A DNA stretch of 64,000 nucleotides. Origin: Deltaproteobacteria bacterium. GTDB lineage: Bacteria > Desulfobacterota > DSM-4660 > Desulfatiglandales > HGW-15. The position numbers and the translations under genes are program-made. Of this stretch, positions 52,548 through 62,424 are shown piece by piece. The stretch covers positions 1-64,000 of the forward strand of contig JAGVAP010000127.1 in the NCBI GenBank assembly GCA_020060215.1, written 5' to 3'. The notes under the pieces are model-generated. The model did no database searches and was not told where the DNA came from. It saw nothing but the letters and a program-made list of their open reading frames with translations. Numbering within the stretch: position 1 is the stretch's first letter; every line of letters starts with the position of its first letter.

Positions 52548-54323
52548 ATGGACGATCAAGGGAAGAGTGGAAACGAGCGGAAAGGCAGCGGGGGGCAGGA
52601 AGATCGAGAGGCGGACCTGATCCTGACAGGAGGGAAGGTCCTGAATGTCTATTCGGGAGAAGTCCTCGAGTCCGCCGTAGCCCTGCGAGGAGAGAAGATC
52701 CTCTATGTGAGTCCGCGGCTGTTCAGCGGTTCCGAGGGGGTTCCCCGCATCGATTTGGCCGGAAAGGTACTGGTACCTGGTTATGTGGAGCCCCACTGCC
52801 ACCCGTGGAACATCTACAACCCGATCACATTCGGCGAAGAGGCCTGCAGGCTCGGCACTACCACCCTGGTCTGCGACAACCTTTTCTTCTTTCTGTTCAT
52901 GGGCGTAGAGGGGTTCGAGTCGTTCATGACCGGACTGTCGCAAATGCCGGTGAAGTACTACTGGTTTGTCCGGACGGTGCCGCAGACACCCATGGAAAAC
53001 GAAGAGGCCCTCTTTTCACCGTCCAAGGTGGAGAGGCTCCTTCGGAATCCGCTGTCGCTCTCCATCGGCGAGATCACCAGGTGGAAGGAACTGATCCACG
53101 GCCATCCGAACATCCTCCGAATGATCGAGACTGCGCAGGAGGTGAGAAAAAGGGTCGACGGCCACACGGCGGGCGCGAAACTCCAGAACGTGAACCGCAT
53201 CTCCCTGGCCGGTGTCGAGTCCTGCCACGAAAGCATCGAAGCCGGAGAGGCGCTGGAGCGCCTTAGGCTGGGGTTCCACGTCATGCTCAGGGAGAGCTCT
53301 CTCCGGCAGGACCTGCGAGGTCTTCTGAGACTGGTGCGGGATCATCCATCGTGCACCCGGCGGATCATGATGACCACGGACAGCTCCACCCCCGCGTTTC
53401 AGCACGAGTCCGGGATGACGAATCACCTGATCGGGATCGCGTTGGAGGAAGGGGTCGATCCCGTAGAGGCCTATCGCATGACCACACTGAACCCGGCAGC
53501 CTACTTCGGGCTCGAGAACCGGCTCGGGGGGATCGCGCCGGGGAGGGATGCGGATATCCTGGTCCTGAGCGATCTTTATCATCCGACCCCGGAAACGGTG
53601 ATCTCCAAGGGAAGGGTGGTCGCTGAAAGGGGCTCCCTCATCACTCCTTTCCCGGACATGGAGCTGAAGGAGTTCTTCTCGACCCCGGCGGCGAGGATCG
53701 AGCGAAACTGGAGCGCCAAACCGGACTTCTTTGAGATCCCTTGCGGCGAATCGTGCGGCCGGACCATCCGGTTCCCTGTGATCCGGCTCGTCAACCCGGT
53801 GATCACCCGTGTGGAGACGCTCGAGTTTCCCGTCCGGGACGGGTGTGTGGAGGTCTCGGCCCGAGACGGCTTCTGCTGGATCGCTACCCTGAACCGCCAC
53901 GGCAGGTGGGTCTCAAACGGGATCATCCAAGGGTATTCGGACCGGCTGGAGGGGATCGCAACCACCTTCAACACCGCCGTCGAGATCCTGGCCGTCGGAC
54001 GTAACCCGGAGGCCATGGCCGCTGCCGTAAATCGGGTGCTCGATATGGGCGGCGGCATTGCAGCGGTGGAAAGAGGGGAGGCGGTCTTCGAGTGGGCGCT
54101 GCCGCTGGGAGGGATGATGTCCGAGCGGCCGATGAGCGAGCTGGCCGAAGAAGACAGGAGGCTCGGGAGATTTCTCGTTGAAAGGGGCTATCCCTTCCAC
54201 GATCCGCTGTACAGCTTCATTTTCCTCCCAAACGACTTCCTGCCGGAGGTGAGGATCAATCGCAGGGGCGTCATCGATATCCGGAGGAATGAAGTGCTTT
54301 GGCCGGGAAGAAGCCTGCCTTAA
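52548..54323 (+). CDS. ade: Adenine deaminase family protein
   Basis: 591 residues from ATG 52548 (52512 also open). Amidohydrolase pattern: ADLILTGGKVLNVYSGEVLE, GYVEPHCHPWN (metal site), TTLVCDNLFFF, KLQNVNRISLAGVESCHESI and IMMTTDSSTP, with a C-terminal domain typical of adenine deaminase (GGGIAAVERGEAVFEWALPL). Known reaction: adenine to hypoxanthine and ammonia. The usual DH in the metal motif appears as PHCH, and some relatives act on other substrates. Its stop overlaps the convergent gene's stop through a shared TTAA. Confidence 0.85.
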   Translation: MDDQGKSGNERKGSGGQEDREADLILTGGKVLNVYSGEVLESAVALRGEKILYVSPRLFSGSEGVPRIDLAGKVLVPGYVEPHCHPWNIYNPITFGEEACRLGTTTLVCDNLFFFLFMGVEGFESFMTGLSQMPVKYYWFVRTVPQTPMENEEALFSPSKVERLLRNPLSLSIGEITRWKELIHGHPNILRMIETAQEVRKRVDGHTAGAKLQNVNRISLAGVESCHESIEAGEALERLRLGFHVMLRESSLRQDLRGLLRLVRDHPSCTRRIMMTTDSSTPAFQHESGMTNHLIGIALEEGVDPVEAYRMTTLNPAAYFGLENRLGGIAPGRDADILVLSDLYHPTPETVISKGRVVAERGSLITPFPDMELKEFFSTPAARIERNWSAKPDFFEIPCGESCGRTIRFPVIRLVNPVITRVETLEFPVRDGCVEVSARDGFCWIATLNRHGRWVSNGIIQGYSDRLEGIATTFNTAVEILAVGRNPEAMAAAVNRVLDMGGGIAAVERGEAVFEWALPLGGMMSERPMSELAEEDRRLGRFLVERGYPFHDPLYSFIFLPNDFLPEVRINRRGVIDIRRNEVLWPGRSLP

Positions 54324-56029
54324 GGCCGCCTGACGATCATGTTCAGCAGGGCCTGGCGTTTTTCATTCCGCACCGCGTGAAGGGCCCGATCCAGGGCGGG
54401 CCCGACCTGATCGGGCGACTCCACCCGCTCCCCGTACCCTCCAAAAGCCTGGCACACCTTCTCATAATCTGCGGCTCCCTTGAAGTCGCTCAACGGAAAA
54501 CACCCATTCTGCGCGGCCCAACCCTGCGGATGGGCCGAACGCGTCGCCCTCTTGACCGCGTGGTAGCAGCGGTTGTTGTAAACGATGAACAGGACGGGGA
54601 GTGAATAGGCGGAAGAGACGAAGTGGCAGCTGGCGGGCACACCAAGCATATAGCACCCGTCGCCGATCGTGACCGTCACCAGCTCCTCCGGCCGCGCCAT
54701 CTTGTAGCCGAGTGCGGCCCCCATGGCCCATCCCAGGTATCCCACATGGGTCGTTCCGAAAAAACGACCGATCCCCGGACTGATCAGCTCCTTCATCCCC
54801 AAATCGTGCTCATTGAACACGACCGTCTCTTCACCGAGTGCGCGGGCGACCTGGTGAGAGACCCACCTGGAATCCAAGGGTGTGTCACGGCATGAGCGTT
54901 GAGCATCCTCGTGCCAGCCCTGAAGGAGTCGGTCGTGTCTCCGCTGCAGGCGCTTCTTTCTTTCCTGAATTCTGCCCTCTTCTGGGTTGCGGGAGATCAT
55001 CAGCTGCGCCATTCGAGGGAGGATGAGTTCGGGGGAGCCCTGTACCGTCAGATCGGAGGGGAAGGTGCGAATCGGGTAGCGTGCATATAACGGATCAATG
55101 CCCATTTGGACCACGGGGGTGGGGTCGGGGGGATTGAACAGAAAGGGATACCAGGGGACGTCGCAGTCGATCACGAAGAGGGCGTCCGCCTCCTCGAGAA
55201 GAGGATGGGGATCGAATCCCTGATGGCATGGGTGTGCCAGGGGGAAGTTCATGTACTCCGGATTGAAGGAGACAACGCCGACGCCCCCAGATTCGGCCAG
55301 TTCCACCAGGGCCTGCACGGCGGAGGGGGATCTCCCGATGGATGAGGTGATGATGAGCGGGAACCGCGCCTCGGCCATGATGCCGACGGCCTCCTCGATC
55401 TCACCGGCAGCCGGGTGATTGGTGGGCAGGTGAAACCGAGGCTGCGGCCGGAAATCCGTACCGTGAAACGGCGAAGAAAGCAGCTCCCTGGGCAGTACCA
55501 GATAGACCGGGCCTCTGGGTTCGGCCATGGCGATGGTGATCGCCCTGTCGAGGACCGATTCCAGCTGGGAAGGGTTTCTCAGCTCATAGTCCCATTTCAC
55601 ATACTCCCGCAACATCGCCGCTTGATCATAAGACTCCTGCGCCCAGTGGATGAACCTCGTTCGCGACCCGGCGCTCCCCTGTTCCGTGACGGGGGTTCGA
55701 CCCGCCATGAAGAGCACGGGCACCCGGCCGCGCGAAGCGGCCATCAGGGGACCCATCGCATTTCCGGTGCCTACCCCTACATGGACCATGGCCGCCTGGG
55801 GTTTTCCGACGGCAAGGTAGTACCCATGGGCCATGCTCATCAGCGGGATCTCGTGTGGAACCGTGACCGGCCGGGGGAGGGTAAGCCCCTGCATCAGCCG
55901 GCGTGCGAATCCGTCTTCAATGGAGGCGAACTCGGTACCCGGGTTGGCAAAGAAGCACTCGATTCCTCGAAGTGCCAGCAGCTCCAGCAGGGCCTGGGAT
56001 ACATTCTCGAAGGGAGCGCTCTTCTGCAT
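54320..56029 (-). CDS. Thiamine-pyrophosphate enzyme (acetolactate-synthase/benzoylformate-decarboxylase-like)
   Basis: 569 residues. The N-terminal Pyr domain has ECFFANPGTEFASIEDGF and the catalytic Glu-like PHEIPLMSMAHGYYLAVGKP. The PP domain has the TPP motif GDGCYMLGVPASCHF with the partner asparagines in VLFIVYNN. The central domain is FAD-like but without clear FAD contacts. Family members decarboxylate 2-oxoacids or make acyloins. The position of the usual activating Glu is shifted (HEI), common in benzoylformate-decarboxylase relatives. Followed upstream by a BASS transporter gene, which may bring the acid in. Confidence 0.85.
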   Translation of the reverse strand: MQKSAPFENVSQALLELLALRGIECFFANPGTEFASIEDGFARRLMQGLTLPRPVTVPHEIPLMSMAHGYYLAVGKPQAAMVHVGVGTGNAMGPLMAASRGRVPVLFMAGRTPVTEQGSAGSRTRFIHWAQESYDQAAMLREYVKWDYELRNPSQLESVLDRAITIAMAEPRGPVYLVLPRELLSSPFHGTDFRPQPRFHLPTNHPAAGEIEEAVGIMAEARFPLIITSSIGRSPSAVQALVELAESGGVGVVSFNPEYMNFPLAHPCHQGFDPHPLLEEADALFVIDCDVPWYPFLFNPPDPTPVVQMGIDPLYARYPIRTFPSDLTVQGSPELILPRMAQLMISRNPEEGRIQERKKRLQRRHDRLLQGWHEDAQRSCRDTPLDSRWVSHQVARALGEETVVFNEHDLGMKELISPGIGRFFGTTHVGYLGWAMGAALGYKMARPEELVTVTIGDGCYMLGVPASCHFVSSAYSLPVLFIVYNNRCYHAVKRATRSAHPQGWAAQNGCFPLSDFKGAADYEKVCQAFGGYGERVESPDQVGPALDRALHAVRNEKRQALLNMIVRRP

Positions 56030-56090
56030 GGATGGGAACCTCTTCCAGGTCGGAAATCGAAGATGATCATCCTTGGTCTACGGCATGGAT

Positions 56091-57092
56091 TCACTCATGG
56101 CTTTCAACCGGGGCCGGCAGGGGCGACCTTTCCCACCATCCCCGGAGCCTGGGGGCCAGTCGGTTGAACCCGCCCATGAACATGACCTGGATGAGGGGCT
56201 TCATGGCCACGATCATGACGGTGAGGGGGGAGAAGTAAACGATGGCGAGGGCCAACGCGATAGCCATGTTTTTCCCTCCCACCCCATACGTCATGGCCAC
56301 CATGTCCTCGTAGCTCAACCCGGCGACCCGGCCGTAGAGGACGGACACGCAGAAGAGCAGGCTATAGAAGATCACGAGGGGCATGGCGATGAGGAGCAGG
56401 TATTCCGGATGGCGGATCAGGGTATGGGCCTCGGCGCACATGGACGTGAAAAAGAGCGAGTACATCCCCAGGGCCGATACGGCGGGGGCGATCTTCTTCA
56501 CCTCCATGAATCTTTTCTGCCCTTTCCGCCTGACGATATGGATGCGGGTGATATTGCCGAGGATCAGCGGCAGGACAATGGTGATGAGGATGGTCTTCAG
56601 CATGCCGAGACCGTCCACGGGCACATAGGAATTCGCCAGGGCCACCATCCAGGCGGGGATGAGAATGATTCCTGCCAGGAGGCTCAGGATGGTGATGACG
56701 AGGGCCATGGCGGAGTTGCCTCCGGCCATGCCGGTCCATGCGACAATCATCCCCGCGCAGGGGACCACCCCGGTCAGGATCATTCCCACGGCGAAGTCCG
56801 GATGGGATGCCAGGAACAGCCGGGCGAGGGCCGCGCCCGCCAGGGGAGAGAGCAGGTAGTTGAAGAGCATGACCACCGAGATGAACCCGATTCGGCGGGC
56901 CGCGCCGGCCACCTCACCGATCCTGATGCCCACCATCATCGGATAGAGCATGATGAACAGGTAGACCGGATAGAAGGTCTGAAGGGCGGGACCGACGGCG
57001 GGAAAAACGGTCCCGGTCACAAGACCGGCGGCCACCACACATATGAGAATCCGAATGAGGTATCGGTTGATGAACTCGAATATCGCCTTCAT
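56091..57092 (-). CDS. BASS / ACR3-like transporter
   Basis: 333 residues, ten membrane helices. The fourth-helix motif VVPCAGMIVAWTGMAGG resembles the ACR3 arsenite-efflux APCxAMV motif; the C-terminal half has the broken-helix GVGGKNMAIALALA typical of the bile acid:sodium symporter superfamily. No arsR or arsC nearby, so arsenite export is not supported by context. It lies 61 bases before the TPP-enzyme gene on the same strand. Confidence 0.8.
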   Translation of the reverse strand: MKAIFEFINRYLIRILICVVAAGLVTGTVFPAVGPALQTFYPVYLFIMLYPMMVGIRIGEVAGAARRIGFISVVMLFNYLLSPLAGAALARLFLASHPDFAVGMILTGVVPCAGMIVAWTGMAGGNSAMALVITILSLLAGIILIPAWMVALANSYVPVDGLGMLKTILITIVLPLILGNITRIHIVRRKGQKRFMEVKKIAPAVSALGMYSLFFTSMCAEAHTLIRHPEYLLLIAMPLVIFYSLLFCVSVLYGRVAGLSYEDMVAMTYGVGGKNMAIALALAIVYFSPLTVMIVAMKPLIQVMFMGGFNRLAPRLRGWWERSPLPAPVESHE

Positions 57093-57204
57093 GAAGGAAG
57101 ATCTCCGCGGAGCAGTGCTGGTCTGAGAACATAGCGCGGATGCAGGCAGAGATCAACTCCTTCGTACCCAAGAGAGATCGAGTAGGGATTTCGCTCGCAT
57201 CAAA

Positions 57205-59067
57205 CTAGAGAGGCTGTCCGGGAGGGGGATCCGTGTCCTTTTTGCGGCTCCGGGCGCCACCCACCAGGCGCACCAGCTCATCCACGATCTCCTTCAGCTG
57301 GGAGGATTGAACCTTCATCTCTTCGGCGGCGCATGCGGATTCATCGGCATTGGAGCTGTTCTGCTGGACGATGGTATCGATATTGGAAATGGCGCCGTTG
57401 ATCTGCTGGATGCCCTGTGTGTGTTCTCTGCTGCAGGTGGAGAACTCCTCCACCAGTCCGGATATCCGGGTGGTGTGATCGGCGACTTCTGCAAACGCCT
57501 CCGCAGCGACCTGAACCGTTCGGGCGCCGTCGGAGATCTTTCTGGCCGTACCTTCAATCAGCGTGGAGGTCTGCCGGGCCGCCTCGGCGGCACGCATGGC
57601 GAGGTTCCGGACTTCGTCGGCCACGACCGCAAACCCGGCGCCTGCCTGCCCGGCCCGAGCGGCTTCAACCGCTGCGTTCAGGGCCAGGAGATTGGTCTGA
57701 AAGGCGATCTCATCAATGGTCTTGACGATCTTTGAGGTCTCCTCGCTCGACCTGGAAAGATCATGCATGGAGCTCGTCAATACCTGCATGGAATCCGAAC
57801 CCTTGTGCACGATCCCATTCGCATCTTTCATCAACTCCTCTGCCCGGACGACATCTTCCTCGCTGCGCTGACACAGGGAAGACATCTCTTCCAGAGAAGA
57901 AGAGGTCTGCTCGATCGCCGCGGCCTGCTCAGATGAGCCTTCCGCCAGGGACTGGCTGGCCCGGGCGACCTGTTCGGCCGAACCGGCCACCTGTTCGGCG
58001 TTTTCCGCAAGCCTGGAGATGGTTCTTTTCAGTGATCGGCTGATGGAAAGACTCAGGATCGTGCCGAATGCCAGGGCCACGACAAACCCTGCGAGAGACC
58101 CTGCGATCCCGATCAGTTTGGAGAGATCGGCATTGCTGCGGCCCGCCTTTGCCGCCTGCGCCGCCATGTCGTGGTTCAGGCGGATCAGGCCTTGGAGATA
58201 TCCGTATGCCGCCCTTTGTTTGTCCACGCAGACGACCATGGCCTGCCGGTTCATCTTTTCGTACAGGTCATAAGCCCTCGCGGCCTCCATCCTGAGCACC
58301 TGAAAGCGGTCGAACACCTCAAGGGCCGAGCCTTTCATTTCGGCCATGAACACGTCGGAGGCCTGGGTGTCCCATCCTTTCTTGAGATATTCCTTGATGC
58401 GCTTTACGGAGTGGTGAAAGGTATCGTGCAGACCGTTGATCGTGGAGAGGGTATTGCGGATCTCCGGGTTGGAGGTCGTCTGATTGCCGAGCCAGCTGCT
58501 GAACTTGCAGGCGCGGGGATCTTCACCGCCTTCCACGGGATCGCCGCCGGCAAGCATCAGCTGCATGTTCGACATGAGTCGGTAATGCTCCCCGATAAAT
58601 TCCTCTATGTCCTTGAGCAGTCCGGTCGGATTAAGAATCCCGATCGCCTCCAGTTCTCTCGCCATTTGAAGGAACCGGTCGACTTCACTGTTCCAGAGGT
58701 GGACCACCCCCTGGAACTGCGTCCACTGCCCCGATTCCTCGGCGGCCTTCGACAGGGAACTGTAATCCTCCGCCGCCTTCGAAAAGCTCGCTCGCGCCTT
58801 TTGGATGTTCTCGAACTGACGCTCTCTCATGTCGGACTGGATGTCGTGGTTCATCAGGGTGAGCATGGAGACCCTTTGCGTCTCCATTTCCTTGCTGATG
58901 GTGAGCAGGCTGGTGACCGCGGGCATGCGCACGTTCACCACGTTCTGCATGTCGCTGCTCATTCGATGAACGCAGATCGCACCGGTTGCACCGACCAGAA
59001 GGGTGATCACGGCGACCAACGTGGAACTGGAGATCAACTTGAAGCTGAGTCCGGCTTTCCCTCTCAC
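57205..59067 (-). CDS. Methyl-accepting chemotaxis protein
   Basis: 620 residues from a GTG at 59067 (GGAGGG seven bases upstream). One N-terminal helix, a periplasmic four-helix-bundle sensor (about 35-335), a second helix ([21 protein letters not shown]), a short HAMP-like linker and the signalling tip [20 protein letters not shown]. The sensor contains CKFSSWLGN, like the CxFGxWL element of zinc- or redox-sensing receptors. The C-terminus has no CheR pentapeptide. No other chemotaxis genes in the window. Confidence 0.92.
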   Translation of the reverse strand: MRGKAGLSFKLISSSTLVAVITLLVGATGAICVHRMSSDMQNVVNVRMPAVTSLLTISKEMETQRVSMLTLMNHDIQSDMRERQFENIQKARASFSKAAEDYSSLSKAAEESGQWTQFQGVVHLWNSEVDRFLQMARELEAIGILNPTGLLKDIEEFIGEHYRLMSNMQLMLAGGDPVEGGEDPRACKFSSWLGNQTTSNPEIRNTLSTINGLHDTFHHSVKRIKEYLKKGWDTQASDVFMAEMKGSALEVFDRFQVLRMEAARAYDLYEKMNRQAMVVCVDKQRAAYGYLQGLIRLNHDMAAQAAKAGRSNADLSKLIGIAGSLAGFVVALAFGTILSLSISRSLKRTISRLAENAEQVAGSAEQVARASQSLAEGSSEQAAAIEQTSSSLEEMSSLCQRSEEDVVRAEELMKDANGIVHKGSDSMQVLTSSMHDLSRSSEETSKIVKTIDEIAFQTNLLALNAAVEAARAGQAGAGFAVVADEVRNLAMRAAEAARQTSTLIEGTARKISDGARTVQVAAEAFAEVADHTTRISGLVEEFSTCSREHTQGIQQINGAISNIDTIVQQNSSNADESACAAEEMKVQSSQLKEIVDELVRLVGGARSRKKDTDPPPGQPL

Positions 59068-59761
59068 TATCAGGCCCTCCACAGAAATCCCCTGCCGATG
59101 TCCTCCGCACACAACCGGCTTGTCTTTAAATCGGCCAAGAGCTGAAGTTACTTGAATGTGGAGCACCAGCCCCTTTCGCACATCTCATGCGACTACAGGG
59201 TTCATTCAGGCCGGCGGGAGGGCAGGTATTGATGGAAAAGGCAGGAAAAACAGTTGCGGGGCACAGCAAAGACCCTTGAGGTTCGGCCTTACCGCAGCCT
59301 GAAGACATACACGCCGTCGGACGGCATCCACGTCAAAAGACGGTGATGAACAGCCAAACGAGAAGGGCATTCGGTTCTCCCGGCAAACCGTAAGCCTGCC
59401 GCATCCACGCCCCACCGACACGTCGCTCGGGCATCGACCGAGAACCTACTGCTGCACCCCGCATTAAGATCGCCTGTATGGGAAGACGCCCTTACTATAG
59501 GGACTCGAACGGCCGGCGCCTATGGGTGGATGCGCTTAATCTGGACAAGAAAACACTGCAAGCCGGAATACTGCTCGTGGGATTCCGCGGTTCATGTGGA
59601 GGACCCGGGCAGGTTGGCGCTCAGGCCCTTCTTTCCCTGACTTTCAGCTTCCAGTGGTTATTGTCCATCCGAGGGGTCCGGAAGAACGGATCGAGCGGAG
59701 CCGCCTGACGGGAGCGCGTCCCATGCCCCTTTCACCAGGCGCGCGCAAAGGAGAACAGAGA
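59068..59761. other. Long intergenic region, no gene identified
   Basis: Nearly 700 bases. Short open frames on both strands lack ribosome binding sites and conserved features. Several small hairpins (for example GCCGTC-GGACGGC near 59,314) occur, and part near 59,260-59,310 looks loosely structured-RNA-like but did not match a riboswitch I know. Confidence 0.4.
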
Positions 59762-60306
59762 ATGATGGTAGGGCGGATCGTCCTTGCACTGCCGTGCGCA
59801 TCCTTTTTCTTCGAGGGTTGCCGGAGCACGTATCACGCCAAATGGGAGAAGCTGGGGTAAGGAAAAGAGGCACCTCCTGAGAGATCACGTGGAGAAGGCG
59901 CGCAGCGATCAGCAGGGAGGCTGCGGAGCAGTTCAAAGACGCCCTGAACCGCATGAAGGAGATGTACGGTTTTCACGGAGGTGAAATGGAGGAGGTCTAT
60001 TATAAGCTCAAGGCCGAGTATGAGGAATCCGAAGAACGCGCCGCAGCGGTCAGGAAGCGTATAGCCGATGTGGAGCAGGTCGCCGGGGACATGTTCAAAG
60101 AGTGGGAAACGGAGATCCGGCAGATCAGCGATCCAGGCCTGCGGGAGAAGAGCCGGAAAGCCCTGCAGACTTCCAGTCAGAATGATGGCCCGCCTCGAAA
60201 AGGCCATGGGCAGGGCCGAGTCGAGAAGGACGTCGAAAGGCTCATTGCCGGGATGGAGAGATCCATCGGCGAAGCGAACCTGTTTCTGAAGAACCGCGAG
60301 GCATAG
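59762..60306 (+). pseudogene. DUF2959 family lipoprotein, decayed
   Basis: The lipobox-like start (FFFEGCRSTYHAKWEKLG) hits TAA at 59,858. The family sequence resumes one frame over (KEKRHLLRDHVEKARSDQQ), shifts again near 59,920 (AAEQFKDALNRMKEMYGFHG, then EEVYYKLKAEYEESEERAAA and VAGDMFKEWETEI), and near 60,175 a short piece (MMARLEKAMGRAES) is in yet another frame before the end ERLIAGMERSIGEANLFL. The block normally containing LKHNLNA is absent. Several independent lesions make a true pseudogene more likely than sequencing error. Confidence 0.7.
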
Positions 60307-60313
60307 ACGAGCA

Positions 60314-60895
60314 TTGGTTTCGTGCTATGGATACGGGCTGCTGTTCCTGGGGGTTCTCCTGGAAGGTGAGACATTCCTGATCGCGGCCTCTTTTGCGGCA
60401 CACCGGGGCTACCTGGATCTGGCGTGGGTAATCACAGTCGCCTTTCTGGGGTCCCTTGCCGGCGACCAGATCTATTTCTTTCTCGGGCGGGTCAAGGGCA
60501 GGTCATTCCTGCTTAAGCGGCCGGAGTGGCAGGCTAGGGTGGATAAGGCCCAGCGAATGCTCGACCGCTACGAATGGCAGGTGATCCTGGGGTTCCGCTT
60601 CATGTACGGACTTCGCACCATCATCCCTTTCTCTCTCGGCCTGAGCGGAATAAAGGCCGATCGGTTCGTGCTTTTCAACGCCGCCGGCGCCCTGATCTGG
60701 TCCTTCGTCGTGGCCATCCTCGGTTTTCTGTTCGGTCAGGCCCTCGAGACCATCCTCACGGACATCAGGAAGTACGAAAAATGGATCATCCTGGCCGTGC
60801 TGTGCGTCGGATGCGCCGTATGGATCATTCACCTCGTACGGAGAAGGAGGCTCGTGAGGAGCCTCGTCGCACCTCAGCGTGACGAAGAACCGTAG
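60314..60895 (+). CDS. DedA family membrane protein
   Basis: 193 residues from TTG 60314; no good ribosome binding site is seen and no in-frame ATG is available, so the N-terminus may be slightly eroded. Signatures: FLGVLLEGETFLIAASF, FLGSLAGDQIYFFLGRVKG, and GFRFMYGLRTIIPFSLGLSG (the F.RF.PG.R.-type motif, with MYGLR). DedA proteins flip polyprenyl phosphate or phospholipid carriers. Directly after the decayed DUF2959 gene. Confidence 0.82.
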   Translation: MVSCYGYGLLFLGVLLEGETFLIAASFAAHRGYLDLAWVITVAFLGSLAGDQIYFFLGRVKGRSFLLKRPEWQARVDKAQRMLDRYEWQVILGFRFMYGLRTIIPFSLGLSGIKADRFVLFNAAGALIWSFVVAILGFLFGQALETILTDIRKYEKWIILAVLCVGCAVWIIHLVRRRRLVRSLVAPQRDEEP

Positions 60896-61355
60896 CATGC
60901 CCCCCTCCAACGCGCCGCACGTGGAAGGATGATGTGGACCTTCGGTCGCGCGCCACGCCCCATGCCCGGTCTCTTCACATCCTCCGGATTCCTGTGGTTG
61001 TCCTTCTTGATCTGGTTCGGCACGTGGCTTTCCTTTCCCTCGGCTTGCCATCTTCCTGACCGCGTTTCGCCGGATGCCGGTTATTCATGGGAGAGCCCCC
61101 CTTTCGAACCTCTGCGAGGCAGACTCTCCTTGCCGGAAAGGGTTTACACGAAATCCGTCTGTAAGGTCTTGCAGGATGGGTGGAGCGAAGCGAGACCCAC
61201 GGGGGGCGGGGAGTGGCGGGTGGCGGGTGGTTTGTCAGGAATGCGACCGTTGAATCGATGGGTTTCGCTTCGCTCCACCCATCCTAATGAATCAGGGGGG
61301 CAATCAGGCGCTGCAGCCGGCCGGCTGCGCAAGGATTCGGCCCCGGGGCGGGGAT
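60896..61355. other. Intergenic with large palindromic element
   Basis: About 460 bases, no gene. Contains the 111-base inverted-repeat element at 61,174-61,284. The rest is unremarkable. Confidence 0.5.
61174..61284. repeat. 111-bp palindromic repeat element (MITE/REP-like)
   Basis: The left arm starts GGATGGGTGGAGCGAAGCGA and the right arm is its reverse complement ending CTCCACCCATCC: 25 of 26 positions pair. The centre (61,200-61,258) is G-rich. No terminal direct repeats or transposase are present. Shorter relatives lie at 39.40 and 52.37 kb. Confidence 0.65.
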
Positions 61356-62420
61356 TCACGCCGCATCTTCCAGTCGCTGAATCATGCGGGTCATCTCCAA
61401 CACCAGATTCCGGGGTTTCCGGGATTCGCACCGGTCGAGCACATACGAGACGAGCAGGGGAAAGATGACGCTGTACTCCCCCCAGATCTGCACGAGGTTC
61501 TCCTCGTCGGCCGACTTGTACTTGCCCCAGGTCACGGATTCGCCGAAAGTGCAGCCGGAGAGACTGCCTTCTCTCTCCACGGCCGTACCGATCTGCAGCC
61601 CCCGCTCCGCGCCCTCGAACGGGATATCGAGCACCTGGCGGATGGTCGGGCCGGTCTGCTGGATGAAATTCTTAGGACCTCCTCCACCCAGCTCCACAAA
61701 GCCGCAGGGAGAGGCGGAGAAGGCCACGGCCGCCGAGTCGAAGATGTCCCGCTGGGCCGAGATCACCAGCGGAGAACCCTCCCGGTCCGTGCGGACGAGA
61801 TTCATGGCGATCGAGTGGTTGGAGAGGGAATCCCAGAAGACCGGCACCCCCAGCCTGGCGGCCGTCGCAACAAAGCTCCTCTCCGGATGGGCCGCATTCT
61901 CGAGGGTCCAGAGGCCTAGGTGATAGTTGAACTCCCAGCTCGAGAGGGGATGTGCGGAAAGGGCCTCAAAGGATTCGGCAATGAAGCGGCGAATAATCTC
62001 GTCCTGCGCCTCGAGCGTCTCCCTTTCGCGTATTCCGATGTCGTAGATGCGGGTATCGCCGTGGTCCCGGAGCGCGTTATCATCCCAGTGCGGGTGGATG
62101 GCCTTCACCGGCAGGTCGAAGGCAAAGTGGAGGTCATGATACGCCTGAGCGCCCGTGGTACAGATGACCTCAATGAAGCCTTCTTCCAGGAGCGAGATGA
62201 TCATGCCCCCCATGCCGCCGGCGACCCCGGCCCCCGCGATGCCGAGCCAGATGGTGTCGCCCTCTTCGATCATCCGTTTGTAGAGCCGGGCGCCCCGGAA
62301 TACGTTGCGGGCCTCGAAAGAGGTCCGGCCCATGGCATGGACCAGGTCGGAGACGCCCATTCCTCTCGAGACCTGGACGGGGACAATGTCGGGGTAGTTG
62401 TGGAAAAGGGTCTTTTTCAT
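61356..62420 (-). CDS. Deoxyhypusine-synthase-like protein
   Basis: 354 residues from ATG 62420. The Rossmann-type core GIAGAGVAGGMGGMIISLLEEGFI, then EVICTTGAQAYHDLHFAF, LGGGGPKNFIQQT and ESVTWGKY, in which the Lys after WG is the catalytic lysine position of deoxyhypusine synthase. Bacteria lack eIF5A, and bacterial relatives often act in polyamine synthesis (homospermidine synthase is derived from this family). It starts 4 bases after the arginine decarboxylase stop, so a polyamine role with agmatine or a product of it is likely. The exact reaction is unknown. Confidence 0.85.
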   Translation of the reverse strand: MKKTLFHNYPDIVPVQVSRGMGVSDLVHAMGRTSFEARNVFRGARLYKRMIEEGDTIWLGIAGAGVAGGMGGMIISLLEEGFIEVICTTGAQAYHDLHFAFDLPVKAIHPHWDDNALRDHGDTRIYDIGIRERETLEAQDEIIRRFIAESFEALSAHPLSSWEFNYHLGLWTLENAAHPERSFVATAARLGVPVFWDSLSNHSIAMNLVRTDREGSPLVISAQRDIFDSAAVAFSASPCGFVELGGGGPKNFIQQTGPTIRQVLDIPFEGAERGLQIGTAVEREGSLSGCTFGESVTWGKYKSADEENLVQIWGEYSVIFPLLVSYVLDRCESRKPRNLVLEMTRMIQRLEDAA

Positions 62421-62424
62421 CCTG

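Noticed and set aside
56091..57092. An arsenic-resistance operon
   Set aside because: Only an ACR3-like carrier is present; no arsR, arsC or arsM nearby, and the BASS assignment is equally good.
59260..59310. A second c-di-GMP-like riboswitch on the plus strand
   Set aside because: Only short stretches such as GCAAAG resemble the aptamer; the tetraloop hairpin and CUAA segment are missing.
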